A DNA stretch of 59,604 nucleotides from NCBI RefSeq assembly GCF_004122735.1, contig NZ_SDIF01000035.1, positions 1 to 59,604 of the forward strand, written 5' to 3'. The notes below the pieces were generated by a model that was not told the DNA's origin, searched no databases, and saw only the letters and a program-made list of their open reading frames with translations. The first letter of the stretch is position 1, and every line of letters begins with the position of its first letter. The translations under genes and the position numbers were made by a program. Below are positions 40,170 through 51,975 of this stretch, piece by piece. The DNA comes from Streptomyces sioyaensis (lineage in GTDB: Bacteria; Actinomycetota; Actinomycetes; Streptomycetales; Streptomycetaceae).

Positions 40170-40240
40170 TGGATGGGGCAAGGGGCTGTGACGGCAGCAT
40201 TGCGGCGGTACGCGCGAATTCATGCATGAAGGAGACTGTC

Positions 40241-42955
<2,715 letters not shown>

Positions 42956-42973
42956 GTCCCCCGCGCCGGCAGG

Positions 42974-43011
42974 ACGGGCCGCACTCCCTCGGTCGAGGGG
43001 GTGCGGCCCGT
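42974..43011 (+). terminator. Terminator after aconitase
   Basis: 17-bp arms (42974-42990 and 42995-43011) with a GGTC loop, starting 19 bp after the stop. Confidence 0.85.
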
Positions 43012-43093
43012 TCCGCTTGCCGGCGCCCGGTCTGCCGAGAAGCTGGTTCCGAACCTGTTGCGGCAGCGGCCCCCATCGGTTCGACAACAGGCT

Positions 43094-46000
43094 TCACGGC
43101 GTCCCGAGCAGCTCGACCTCGGCGAGGGTGCCCCTGCCGTCGGGCACCACCCGGTAGTGCCGGTAGCTGCCCGGCCGGCCGATGCCGAAGACGCGGGTCT
43201 GGCGGTCCCAGGTGAAGGACTCCCCCTCGCGGTGGTCCAGCCGCGTCCACCGCTGCCCGTCGGCGGAGCCCTCCAGCGTCCAGCCGGACGGTGCCGAGGC
43301 GCGGTCTGCCGAGGTGAAGGTGTACGAGGTGACCCTGGCGGGCCGGGCGAGGTCCACCGGGGCATCGGTCAGGTCGGCCGAGGTGTCCGAGGTGTTGTCG
43401 TACAGCGGGTCGCCACCGGGGCCGGTCAGGTCCCGGGGTGGGGTGGGGACCTTGTCGTCCTTGGTGATCGAGGTGGGCGCCGCGTGCGCGCCGGTGCCCC
43501 AGGCGGACGGCTCGGGGCCCATGGTGAAGTCCAGGGTGCCGCCGCGGGCCAGGAGGTGGTGCGGCAGGGCGGTGGAATTCCACGGCTTGCCGTTGAGCGT
43601 GAGCCGCTGGACGTAGAGGTTGCGCGCCGAGTTGTGCGGGGCGTTGATGGTGAGATCCCGCCCGTTCTCCAGATGGACCGTGGCCTTGGTGAACAGCGGG
43701 GAGCCCACCGCGTATTCGCCCTGGCCCATCACCAGCGGATAGAAGCCCAGGGAGCTGAAGACGTACCACGCGGACATCTCACCGTTGTCCTCGTCCCCCG
43801 GATATCCCTGGCCGATCTCACTGCCGAGATAGAGCCGGGACATCGCCTCGCGGACCTTTTCCTGGGTCTTCCAGGGCTGCCCGGCGGCGTCGTACAGGTA
43901 GCCGATGTGGTGCGCCGGCTGATTGTTGTGCCCGTACATGCCCATCCGGGTGTCGCGGGCCTCGGTCATTTCGTGGATCACCTGGCCGTAGGAGCCGGCG
44001 AATTCCTTGGCCGCGGTCTCCGGGGTGGAGAAGTACGCGTCCAGCTTCTTGGCCAGGCCCGAGCGGCCGCCGTAGAGGTTGGCCAGCCCCCGGGTGTCCT
44101 GTGGCGCGGTGAAGGCGGCGGTCCAGGCGTTGGTCTCGGTGTAGTCGTAGCCCCAGACGCGGGGGTCGAACCGGTCCGCGGGCAGCCGCCAGTTGCCGTG
44201 GGCGTCCTTGCCCTGGAAGAAGCCGGCCTTCTTGTCGAAGAGCCGGACGTAGTTCTGGGCGCGGCCCAGGAAATAAGCCGATTCTTCCTTGTAGCGGGGC
44301 TTTTGGGTCTTCTCGTAAAGAGCCTGGCCCATACGGGATATACCGAAGTCGTTGAGATAGCCCTCCAGCGCCCAGGACATTCCCTCGCGGGTGTCGGTGC
44401 TGGTATAGCCGAGGAAGGGGGACGTGGTCATGCCCTTGCGGCCGACTCCGGAGTTCGGCGGGGCGACGGTGGCGTTCTTGACGGCCGCGGCATAGGCCGC
44501 CTCGGCGTCGAACGGCACGCCCTTGAGGTAGGCATCGGCGAAGGCCACATCGGAACTCGTACCGGTCATGAGGTCCGCATAACCGGGCGACGACCATCGG
44601 GAGATCCAGCCGCCGTCCTTGTACTGCTGCACGAAACCGTCGACCATTTTCCCGGCGCGTTCCGGGGTGAGCAGCGAATAGGCGGGCCAGGTGGTCCGGT
44701 AGGTGTCCCAGAAGCCGTTGTTGACGTAGACCTCACCGTCGACGATCTTCGAGCCGGTGTGGGTCGGGGTGTCCTGGCCGGTCTGCGGCGAGAAGGGGCT
44801 GGCATAGCGGCTGCGCGAACCGACCGTCTCGAAGCCGGAGTTGGGGTAGAGGTAGAGGCGGTAGAGGTTGGAGTAGAGGGTGGTGAGCTGGTCGCGGCTC
44901 GCGCCCTGGACCTCGATCCGGCCCATGAGATCGTCCCACTGCGCCTGCGCCCGGTCCTCGATCCCGGCGAAGGTGGCGTCGGCGGGGATCTCCCGGGCCA
45001 GATTCGCCTTCGCCTGGTCCACGCTGATCAGGGAGGTCGCGATCCGCATGGTCACGGTGCGGTCCGCGCCGGGCCGGAAGCGGAGGTAGCCGGTGACGTC
45101 CTTGCCCCCGGTGCAAGCACCGGCTCCACTGGAGCGGCCGGCGCCGCACCCCTCGTTGGCGAGCTTCCCGCCTCCGGTGACCGGGGCGTCGAAGACGCCG
45201 TAGACGAAGAGCCGGGTGGCGCCTACGGAGAGCCCGCTCTTGACGTCCGAGAAGCCGGTGACGACGCCGCGCTCGGTGTCCAGGCTCAGGCCGCCCTTGT
45301 TGTTGACGTTGTCGAAGATCAGGCTCGCCCGGTCGCCGGGGAAGGTGAAGCGCATCAGCGCGGCGTGATCGGTCGGGGTGATCTCCGTCTTGAGGCCGTT
45401 GTCGAAGGTCACGCCGTAGTAGTGCGGCTTCGCGGTCTCGTTGCTGTGGTGGAAGGGCAGTGCCCGGCCGGTGCGCGAGGCGTCCGGGGTGCCGGCCGCG
45501 ACGGACGGCATGACCTGGAAGGTCTGCCGGTCGCCCATCCACGGACTCGGCTCATGGCTGGCGCTGAAGGCCTGGAGGGTGGGCAGGTTGTCGGCGTTGT
45601 TCTTCCGCGCGTATTCGTAGAGCCAGTCGGCGGAGCCCGCGTTGGTCACCGGGGTCCAGAAGGTGAAGCCGTTGGGGACGGCGGTGGCGGGGAAGGTGTT
45701 GCCGCGCGAGAAGCTGCCGCTGGAGAGCGTGCCGCGGGTGGTGACGGCGTAGTCGGAGAGGTGGCCGAGCGGTTTGTCCGGGGCGGCCGGACCGAGGGTG
45801 ATGTCATCGACCCAGCCGCGGAAGGCCGTGGTGGTCCGCGGGGCCCGCGGCGCGTCGTAGGCGACCAGGATGCGGGCGACCGTCTTGCCCGCGGCGACCG
45901 CGCCGATCCGCGACTCCCGGTGGTTCCACTGGTTGACGTAGAGCGTCTTGGAGGCGCCCTGCCCCTGCGGGGTCAGCGGTGCGCCGTGCTGGTCGACGGC

Positions 46001-46552
46001 GGACAGCTCGCTGAGGTAGGTGCCGTCGGTGAAGGCCAGATCGAGGGCGGCATGGGTCGCCGGGTAGTCCGCGTCGCTCCGCGCCATCTCCGGAAAGATC
46101 TCGTACGAGAGCGACGTGTCCGCGGTGACGGGGATGCTGACATCGAAGACCTTGTTGTACGCGTAGCCGCGGCCGCCGGCGGTGTGGGTGCCGGCGTAGC
46201 GCAGCGCATGGCCGCCGCTGAAGCCGGCGTGCGCCTTGGCGGTCGGGGAGTCGCCGGGGCCGGTGTCGGTGCCGGTGCTCATCCCGGGCGCCGCGGGGGC
46301 GGTCTCCTGGGTGACGCCTAAGACCCTGGGCTGTCCGTCGGGCCCGGTCTCGACGGCGTCGTGCCAGTCCGGCTGGGGGTCGCCGGCCTCCAAGGACGAG
46401 TGGAACTCCGTTGCCCCGTGGGGACGTTGGGGCGGTGCGGCCTGCGCCGTACCGGCCGGTCCGGGCCCGGTGACGACGAGCAGAGCGGCCGCCACGAGGG
46501 CGGCGGGGCGGGCGATCCCGCGCAGTGGACGGTGCCGGTGTCTGAGCCGCAC
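43094..46552 (-). CDS. Secreted GH92 family alpha-mannosidase
   Basis: The 1152-residue protein has a signal peptide (VRLRHRHRPLRGIARPAALVAAALLVV, cleavage near AQA-AP) and a GH92 catalytic core. Conserved stretches are YVNNGFWDTYRTTWPAYSLLTPE and GDEDNGEMSAWYVFSSLGFYPL, the latter near-invariant in GH92. GH92 enzymes are calcium-dependent exo-alpha-mannosidases acting on N-glycans or mannan. The C-terminal part (about 1065-1150) resembles an F5/8-type carbohydrate-binding domain. GTG 46552 follows GAGAGGG and is placed to begin the signal peptide. A LacI-type operator lies at 46573-46586. Confidence 0.92.
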   Translation of the reverse strand: MRLRHRHRPLRGIARPAALVAAALLVVTGPGPAGTAQAAPPQRPHGATEFHSSLEAGDPQPDWHDAVETGPDGQPRVLGVTQETAPAAPGMSTGTDTGPGDSPTAKAHAGFSGGHALRYAGTHTAGGRGYAYNKVFDVSIPVTADTSLSYEIFPEMARSDADYPATHAALDLAFTDGTYLSELSAVDQHGAPLTPQGQGASKTLYVNQWNHRESRIGAVAAGKTVARILVAYDAPRAPRTTTAFRGWVDDITLGPAAPDKPLGHLSDYAVTTRGTLSSGSFSRGNTFPATAVPNGFTFWTPVTNAGSADWLYEYARKNNADNLPTLQAFSASHEPSPWMGDRQTFQVMPSVAAGTPDASRTGRALPFHHSNETAKPHYYGVTFDNGLKTEITPTDHAALMRFTFPGDRASLIFDNVNNKGGLSLDTERGVVTGFSDVKSGLSVGATRLFVYGVFDAPVTGGGKLANEGCGAGRSSGAGACTGGKDVTGYLRFRPGADRTVTMRIATSLISVDQAKANLAREIPADATFAGIEDRAQAQWDDLMGRIEVQGASRDQLTTLYSNLYRLYLYPNSGFETVGSRSRYASPFSPQTGQDTPTHTGSKIVDGEVYVNNGFWDTYRTTWPAYSLLTPERAGKMVDGFVQQYKDGGWISRWSSPGYADLMTGTSSDVAFADAYLKGVPFDAEAAYAAAVKNATVAPPNSGVGRKGMTTSPFLGYTSTDTREGMSWALEGYLNDFGISRMGQALYEKTQKPRYKEESAYFLGRAQNYVRLFDKKAGFFQGKDAHGNWRLPADRFDPRVWGYDYTETNAWTAAFTAPQDTRGLANLYGGRSGLAKKLDAYFSTPETAAKEFAGSYGQVIHEMTEARDTRMGMYGHNNQPAHHIGYLYDAAGQPWKTQEKVREAMSRLYLGSEIGQGYPGDEDNGEMSAWYVFSSLGFYPLVMGQGEYAVGSPLFTKATVHLENGRDLTINAPHNSARNLYVQRLTLNGKPWNSTALPHHLLARGGTLDFTMGPEPSAWGTGAHAAPTSITKDDKVPTPPRDLTGPGGDPLYDNTSDTSADLTDAPVDLARPARVTSYTFTSADRASAPSGWTLEGSADGQRWTRLDHREGESFTWDRQTRVFGIGRPGSYRHYRVVPDGRGTLAEVELLGTP

Positions 46553-46572
46553 GCGAGCCCTCTCAACCAGGG

Positions 46573-46586
46573 TGACATCGTTGTCA
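46573..46586 (-). promoter_or_regulatory. LacI-type operator upstream of the GH92 gene
   Basis: TGACA-tcgt-TGTCA differs by one base from the LacI-family operator form TGACAACGTTGTCA common in actinobacterial sugar regulons. It lies about 20 bp upstream of the GTG start. No LacI-family gene is in the window. Confidence 0.65.
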
Positions 46587-46985
46587 GTTGGGTGACGCCT
46601 AGCTAAGCAGAGATAAGTAACGTGCGTGGGGGCTTTGGTGTCAAGGGTGGTGCCGGGATCGGTGGGTCGGTCGTGCCGGCCGGCGCTCGCGGGGGTGACG
46701 ACCGGAAAATCCCCCGCATACCGGGGAGGTCTCAACTAGGGAAAGACTGCCGTCCGACCCTGCGTTCGATCTTGCCCCTGCGGCCGGAAGTGGACTATAC
46801 CTGTCGGCGTCCGACCGGCCGTGCGACACGGCCGTGGATCCGGGGGGAAAGCGGGGGACGGACGATCTTCCCGCACTTCCCTGGCTTCCCGGTGCACATC
46901 CCGTACAACTCAGCTTCATCTGACCCGCGGTGCCGGGGTGGCTCCGGTTCACCGCCTGAGTCCTGAAGAAGGCGAGGACTTGAGC
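46587..46985 (+). other. Divergent intergenic region with ngcE promoter
   Basis: About 400 bp between the divergent GH92 and ngcE genes. Apart from the two operators (46573 and 46789) I see no gene or hairpin. The stretch 46700-46800 is relatively AT-rich and probably contains the ngc promoter. Confidence 0.5.
46789..46804 (+). promoter_or_regulatory. DasR-responsive element (dre) of ngcEFG
   Basis: AGTGGACTATACCTGT matches the DasR consensus AGTGGTCTAGACCACT at 12 of 16 positions, about 180 bp before ngcE. DasR releases DNA on binding glucosamine-6-phosphate, so aminosugars would induce the transporter. Confidence 0.8.
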
Positions 46986-48422
46986 ATGGGATCCACCTCT
47001 GCATTCAACCGTCGCGATCTGGTCAAGCGAGCCGCTGCGCTGGGAATCATCGCCGTACCGGCCATGGGAACGCTCTCGGCGTGTGCCACCGGAGGCGGTG
47101 GCGGAAACGACGACAACGGCGCCAAGAACAAGGGCGCGACCTCGGCGAAGAACCCGCTGGGCGTGAAGAAGGGCGTGGCCCTGGAGGCGTTCATTTTCAA
47201 GGGCGGGCTGGGCGACCAGTACGCCAAGGACGCCGAGGCCGATTACGACAAGACCTATGGCGTCACCGTCAAGCACACCGGAACGCAGCAGGTCGGGCCG
47301 AAGCTGCAGCCGCGCTTCGCCGGCGGAAATCCCCCGGACATCATCGACAACTCCGGGGCCGACCATCTGGACATGAACAAGCTGTCCGCGCAGGGCCAGT
47401 TGCAGGATCTGGCGGCGCTGCTCGATGCGCCGTCGCTGGACGATCCGAAGAAGAAGATCCGGGACACGCTCTACCCCAGCACCCTGGAAAAGGGCAAGCA
47501 CAAGGACGTCTTCGACGTCTTCTACTATGCGTTCACGGTCTATGGCACGTGGTATTCCCACAAGCTGCTGAAGGACAAGGGCTGGGAGTACCCGACCTCT
47601 CTCGACGACATGGTCAAGCTCTGCGGCGAGATCAAGAAGGCGGGCGTGGCGCCCTGGACGTACCCGGGCAAGTACCCCTACTACGTCCACTTCAATATGT
47701 TCGCGCAGATCGCCAAGATCGGCGGGCTCGACAAATGGATCGCCATCGACAATCTGGAGCCCAAGGCCTGGACGTCGAACGACGCGGTCAAGCAGGTCGT
47801 CGAGCACTATGCGGAGCTGGCCGCCAAGGGCTATTTCCTCCAGGGCAGCCAGGGCCTGACCCACATCCAGTCGCAGACCGCCTGGACCCGGGGCAAGGCC
47901 GTCTTCCTCCCCAACGGCTCCTGGGTGGAGAACGAGGCCGCGCCGACCACGCCGAAGGACTTCGACATGGCCGTCGGCCCGCTGTTCAACGGCGGCAGCG
48001 GCGACAAGATGCCGCACGGCACCCTGCGTGCCGAGCCCAGCGAGCCGTTCATCGTGGCCAAGGACGGGAAGAATCCGGTCGGCGGTATGGAGCTGCTGCG
48101 CATTCTGCTGTCGAAGAAGCATGCGCAGAATTTCGCGACAAAGGTCCGGTCGCTCACCACGGTCCAGGGTGCGACCGAGGGAATGCAGCTCTCACCGGGG
48201 CTCTCCTCGGCCGCCGAGGCCGTCAAGGCGGGCGGCCAGAACCTGCTGATGATCCAGCTCCAGGAGTGGTATCCGAAGCTGACCGACGAGAAACTGGGCG
48301 GTCTCACCAGCCAGCTGCTGACCGGTGACATGAAAGCGGCGGAGTGGATCAAAAAGGCCCAGCAGTACGCGGATGAAACCGCCAAGGACGACTCCGTCAC
48401 CAAGTTCCACCGCGAGACCTGA
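46986..48422 (+). CDS. ngcE: GlcNAc/chitobiose ABC transporter solute-binding lipoprotein
   Basis: The 478-residue binding protein begins with a twin-arginine stretch (NRRDLVKR, 8-15) and lipobox LSAC with lipidated Cys33. The mature part (YAKDAEADYDKTYGV, GNPPDIIDNSGADHLDMNKL, APWTYPGKYPYYVHF) resembles NgcE, the N-acetylglucosamine/diacetylchitobiose receptor. ATG 46986 follows GCGAGGAC. It is first of three co-directional genes ending in a terminator, with a dre upstream. The ATPase is not encoded here; such systems usually share MsiK. Confidence 0.9.
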   Translation: MGSTSAFNRRDLVKRAAALGIIAVPAMGTLSACATGGGGGNDDNGAKNKGATSAKNPLGVKKGVALEAFIFKGGLGDQYAKDAEADYDKTYGVTVKHTGTQQVGPKLQPRFAGGNPPDIIDNSGADHLDMNKLSAQGQLQDLAALLDAPSLDDPKKKIRDTLYPSTLEKGKHKDVFDVFYYAFTVYGTWYSHKLLKDKGWEYPTSLDDMVKLCGEIKKAGVAPWTYPGKYPYYVHFNMFAQIAKIGGLDKWIAIDNLEPKAWTSNDAVKQVVEHYAELAAKGYFLQGSQGLTHIQSQTAWTRGKAVFLPNGSWVENEAAPTTPKDFDMAVGPLFNGGSGDKMPHGTLRAEPSEPFIVAKDGKNPVGGMELLRILLSKKHAQNFATKVRSLTTVQGATEGMQLSPGLSSAAEAVKAGGQNLLMIQLQEWYPKLTDEKLGGLTSQLLTGDMKAAEWIKKAQQYADETAKDDSVTKFHRET

Positions 48423-48464
48423 GCCACCACATACGCCACTTGACGAGGGAGGGCCGGGGAGCGC

Positions 48465-49388
48465 ATGCAACACGGCAAGTACCGATTCATCGTGGGGTTC
48501 CTGGCCCTGCCTCTGCTGATCTACGCGATCTTTGTGATCTCGCCGTTCGTCCAGGCATTCCAGATCTCGACGACGGAATGGAGCGGCCTGCGCGGCGCCG
48601 CCAAGAGCGTCGGTCTGGGCAACTACGACAAGCTGCTGCACAGCGACGAGTTCTGGAACGCGCTGCGGCACAACGTCATCATGCTGGTGCTGGTCCCGAT
48701 CGCCACCCTGACGCTGGGGCTGTTCTTCGCCTTCATGCTCAATGTCGGCGGCCGGGCCCGCCGCGGCGCGGTCATCACCGGCGTCCGCGGAGCCTCGTTC
48801 TACAAATTCGTCTACTTCTTCCCGCAGGTCATCTCGATCACCATCATCTCGGTGATCTGGTTCAACATCTACAACCCGGACCCGCACGACGGCATGCTCA
48901 ACTCGCTGCTGGGCGCGGTGGGGCTGGACTCGCTGCAGAGTTCCTGGCTGGGCGAACGCGGTATCGCCCTCGCCTGCATCATGGTGGTGATGGTCTGGGC
49001 GAACGTCGGCTTCTACGTCGTGCTCTTCTCCGCCGCCATGGCCTCCATTCCGCGGGAGATCTACGAGGCCTCGCTGCTGGACGGCGCCAACCGCATCCAC
49101 ACCTTCTTCCGGATCACCCTTCCGCTGCTGTGGGACACCGTGCAGACCGGCTGGGTGTACATGGGCATCATCGCGATGGACGCCTTCGCCCTGGTGCAGA
49201 TCATGTCGGTGAACATGGGCGGTCCGGACGGCGCCACCGATGTCGTACCGCTCCGGCTCTACCAAACCGCTTTCCGGGACAGCCAGTTCGGCTATGCCGC
49301 GGCGATGGGTGTCGCCATGCTCGTCGTCACGCTGTTGTTCGCCGTCCTCACGATGCGCTTTGCGCGCCGTGAGCGGATCGAGTTCTAG
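48465..49388 (+). CDS. ngcF: GlcNAc/chitobiose ABC transporter permease
   Basis: The 307-residue permease has six hydrophobic segments and the EAA loop EIYEASLLDGANRIHTFFRITLPLLW. It forms the membrane channel with NgcG. ATG 48465 lies 43 bp after ngcE with GAGGGCCGGGGAG upstream. The order receptor, permease, permease is the ngcEFG layout. Confidence 0.9.
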   Translation: MQHGKYRFIVGFLALPLLIYAIFVISPFVQAFQISTTEWSGLRGAAKSVGLGNYDKLLHSDEFWNALRHNVIMLVLVPIATLTLGLFFAFMLNVGGRARRGAVITGVRGASFYKFVYFFPQVISITIISVIWFNIYNPDPHDGMLNSLLGAVGLDSLQSSWLGERGIALACIMVVMVWANVGFYVVLFSAAMASIPREIYEASLLDGANRIHTFFRITLPLLWDTVQTGWVYMGIIAMDAFALVQIMSVNMGGPDGATDVVPLRLYQTAFRDSQFGYAAAMGVAMLVVTLLFAVLTMRFARRERIEF

Positions 49389-49399
49389 GGGCAGGGCGC

Positions 49400-50329
49400 A
49401 TGACGACGGAAACCAATGCGGTGGAGAAGCTCTCGGCGGTGCCCGGGCAGCGGTCCGACGGCAGGAAGAGCGCCGGGAAGTCGCGCCGGGGTGCCGAGGG
49501 CGGCGTGCTCAACGTCTTCTCGCACGGCATGCTGATCGTGTGGGCGCTGATGGTGGGCATGCCGCTGCTGTGGGTGCTGTGGAGCTCGTTCAAGAGCAGC
49601 GGGGACATCCTCACCACGCCCTGGTCGCTGCCGGGCCGACTGCACGTCGAGAACTGGGCCAACGCCTGGAACAAGGCGAACATCGGCAAGATGTTCCTCA
49701 ACACCCTGATCGTGGTGGGCGGTTCGGTCACCGGAACGATGGTGCTCGGCTCCATGGCGGGCTACGTCCTGGCGCGGTTCACGTTCCCGGGCAACCGCGT
49801 CATCTACTACCTGTTCGTGGCCGGGATGTCCTTCCCGGTGTTCATGCTGGTCATCCCGCTGTTCTTCGTGATGCGGGACTTCCCCGGGATTCCGCTGCTG
49901 GCCACGTACCAGGGCCTGATCGCGGTCTACATCGCCTACTCGCTGCCGTTCACCGTCTTCTTCATGACGTCCTTCTTCCGCACCCTGCCGACGTCGGTGG
50001 CGGAGGCGGCGATGATCGACGGTGCCTCGCACGCCAGGACGTTCTTCCAGGTGATGCTGCCGATGGCCAAGCCCGGCCTGATCAGCATCGGGATCTTCAA
50101 CTTCCTGGGGCAGTGGAATCAGTATCTGCTGCCGATGGTCCTCAACCAGGACGAGGACAAGTACGTGTTGACGCAGGGCCTGGCCAACATCGCGCTGCAG
50201 CAGGGATATGAGGGGGACTGGGGCGGGCTGATGGCCGGCATGATGATCGCGATGCTGCCGGTGCTGCTGGTGTACTTCATCTTCCAGCGCCAGGTGCAGG
50301 CGGGGCTGACGGCGGGGGCGATCAAGTAG
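49400..50329 (+). CDS. ngcG: GlcNAc/chitobiose ABC transporter permease
   Basis: The 309-residue second permease has an N-terminal cytoplasmic stretch (about 1-33), six membrane segments and the EAA loop SVAEAAMIDGASHARTFFQVMLPMAK. It starts 11 bp after ngcF (ATG 49400, GGGGCAGGGCGC upstream) and is followed by a terminator at 50411-50440, which closes the operon. Confidence 0.9.
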   Translation: MTTETNAVEKLSAVPGQRSDGRKSAGKSRRGAEGGVLNVFSHGMLIVWALMVGMPLLWVLWSSFKSSGDILTTPWSLPGRLHVENWANAWNKANIGKMFLNTLIVVGGSVTGTMVLGSMAGYVLARFTFPGNRVIYYLFVAGMSFPVFMLVIPLFFVMRDFPGIPLLATYQGLIAVYIAYSLPFTVFFMTSFFRTLPTSVAEAAMIDGASHARTFFQVMLPMAKPGLISIGIFNFLGQWNQYLLPMVLNQDEDKYVLTQGLANIALQQGYEGDWGGLMAGMMIAMLPVLLVYFIFQRQVQAGLTAGAIK

Positions 50330-50636
50330 GGGCCCGGCACTCCGTTCGTACCGCCGATTGTTTTGCGCCATCTTGGCGCGTGTCTGTGTGTGCCCTCCCG
50401 CGCGCACCCCGGGGCGACTCCGCGGCAACGGAGCCGCCCCGCGGGTTTCCCCGCCGGGGCCGGCCTTCGATCATGCCGGACTCAACGCCTTGACGAGACT
50501 TCCCGGCTGGCGTTCTGCTTAGAGTTCACATGTTGAATCGATGGCCGTCCCCCGATGAGGGGGGTGCGGTCGGGAGGTCGTCGTGCCTCCCCGGCCACCG
50601 CTGGGGGAGCCCGGCCCGAGACGGGAGTATGGGTCA
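50330..50636 (+). other. Intergenic region between ngcG and the ROK gene
   Basis: About 300 bp containing the ngc terminator and then the ROK promoter region. TTGACG lies near 50491 and TAGAGT near 50519, but the spacing is poor for a sigma-HrdB promoter. Confidence 0.4.
50411..50440 (+). terminator. Terminator of the ngcEFG operon
   Basis: Arms 50411-50422 and 50429-50440 pair over 12 positions with one internal mismatch around a 6-nt loop. Confidence 0.75.
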
Positions 50637-51836
50637 ATGGAGACTCCGGGGTCGCAGTCCTCGCTGCACCGGGCCAATCTGGAGCGGGTCGTCCGCGCGG
50701 TGCGCATGGCGGGCTCGCTCACCCAGGCGGAGATCGCCCGGAGCACGGGGCTGTCCGCGGCCACCGTTTCCAACATCGTTCGTGAGTTGAAGGACGGGGG
50801 GACCGTTGAGGTGACCCCCACCTCGGCGGGCGGGCGGCGGGCGCGCAGCGTCTCGCTCTCCGGTGACGCGGGCATCGTCGTCGGCGTCGATTTCGGCCAC
50901 TCCCATCTGCGGGTGGCCATCGGCAACCTCGCCCATCAGGTGCTCGCCGAGCAGGCCGAGCCGATCGATGTGGACGCCTCCGCCGCGGAGGGCTTCGACC
51001 GGGCGGAAGAGCTGGTCAACCGGCTGATCGAGGCCACCGGGATCGGCGCCGGCAAGGTCGTCGGCGTCGGGCTGGGCGTGCCCGGGCCGATCGACGTCGA
51101 ATCCGGGACGCTGGGCTCCACGGCGATCCTGCCGGGCTGGGCGGGGACGAACCCGCGCCAGGAGCTGTCCGGGCGCCTCGGGGTGCCGGTCCACGTCGAC
51201 AACGACGCCAACCTGGGCGCGCTGGGCGAGCTGGTGTGGGGCGGCGGCCGCGGGGCCTCCGACCTGGCGTACATCAAGGTCGCCAGCGGTGTCGGCGCCG
51301 GCCTGGTGATCAGCGGCCAGATCTACCGCGGACCGGGCGGTACGGCGGGCGAGATCGGGCACATCACGCTGGACGAGGCGGGTCCGGTGTGCCGCTGCGG
51401 CAACCGCGGCTGCCTGGAGACCTTCACCGCGGCCCGGTACGTCCTCCCGCTGCTGCAACCGAGCCACGGCCCGGATCTGACCATGGCCCGGGTGGTGCAG
51501 CTGGCCCGCGAGGGCGACCCCGGCTGCCGGCGGGTGATTGCGGACGTAGGCCGCTATATCGGCAGTGGTGTGGCGAATCTGTGCAATCTGCTCAATCCGA
51601 GCAGGGTGGTGCTCGGCGGCGATCTCGCCGAGGCCGGTGAGCTGGTGCTCGCACCGATCCGGGAGTCGGTCTCGCGGTACGCCATTCCCAGTGCGGCACG
51701 GCAGTTGGGGATCGTGCCCGGCACGCTCGGCGGCCGTGCAGAGGTGCTGGGCGCGCTGGCGCTGGTGCTGAGCGAGATGGGCGATTCGACCCTGTTGGAC
51801 GGCGGGCAGCCGGTGGATGCCCCGGCCCTAGCGTGA
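50637..51836 (+). CDS. ROK-family transcriptional regulator (Rok7B7-like)
   Basis: The 399-residue regulator has an N-terminal winged helix (GSLTQAEIARSTGLSAATVSNIVRELKDGG) and a ROK sugar-kinase-like domain with the zinc motif CRCGNRGCLE. Its position between ngcEFG and xylFGH matches Rok7B7 (SCO6008, from memory), which links xylose uptake, carbon control and antibiotics in S. coelicolor. ATG 50637 has a weak GGGAG upstream. A palindrome at 51863-51878 between it and xylF is a possible target. Confidence 0.9.
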   Translation: METPGSQSSLHRANLERVVRAVRMAGSLTQAEIARSTGLSAATVSNIVRELKDGGTVEVTPTSAGGRRARSVSLSGDAGIVVGVDFGHSHLRVAIGNLAHQVLAEQAEPIDVDASAAEGFDRAEELVNRLIEATGIGAGKVVGVGLGVPGPIDVESGTLGSTAILPGWAGTNPRQELSGRLGVPVHVDNDANLGALGELVWGGGRGASDLAYIKVASGVGAGLVISGQIYRGPGGTAGEIGHITLDEAGPVCRCGNRGCLETFTAARYVLPLLQPSHGPDLTMARVVQLAREGDPGCRRVIADVGRYIGSGVANLCNLLNPSRVVLGGDLAEAGELVLAPIRESVSRYAIPSAARQLGIVPGTLGGRAEVLGALALVLSEMGDSTLLDGGQPVDAPALA

Positions 51837-51862
51837 AAGCACTGAGTTCACACAGCTAACGC

Positions 51863-51878
51863 ATGGCACCGTTGCCAT
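51863..51878 (+). promoter_or_regulatory. Palindrome ATGGCA-ccgt-TGCCAT before xylF
   Basis: Perfect 6-bp arms about 100 bp before xylF. A possible weak promoter follows (TTGACG 51898, TTGACT 51921, 17 bp). It may be the site of the adjacent ROK regulator. Confidence 0.55.
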
Positions 51879-51975
51879 CTCGTTAAGGATTTACTTCTTG
51901 ACGGTCGGCTGGGGTCCGAGTTGACTTCCAGCCACCTCGGCCGCACGACGCGGCCACGTCAGGGAGGCAACCTCA

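Noticed and set aside
43001..46321. 1106-residue plus-strand frame opposite the GH92 gene
   Set aside because: Gly/Val/Arg-rich shadow frame; the minus-strand GH92 protein is certain.
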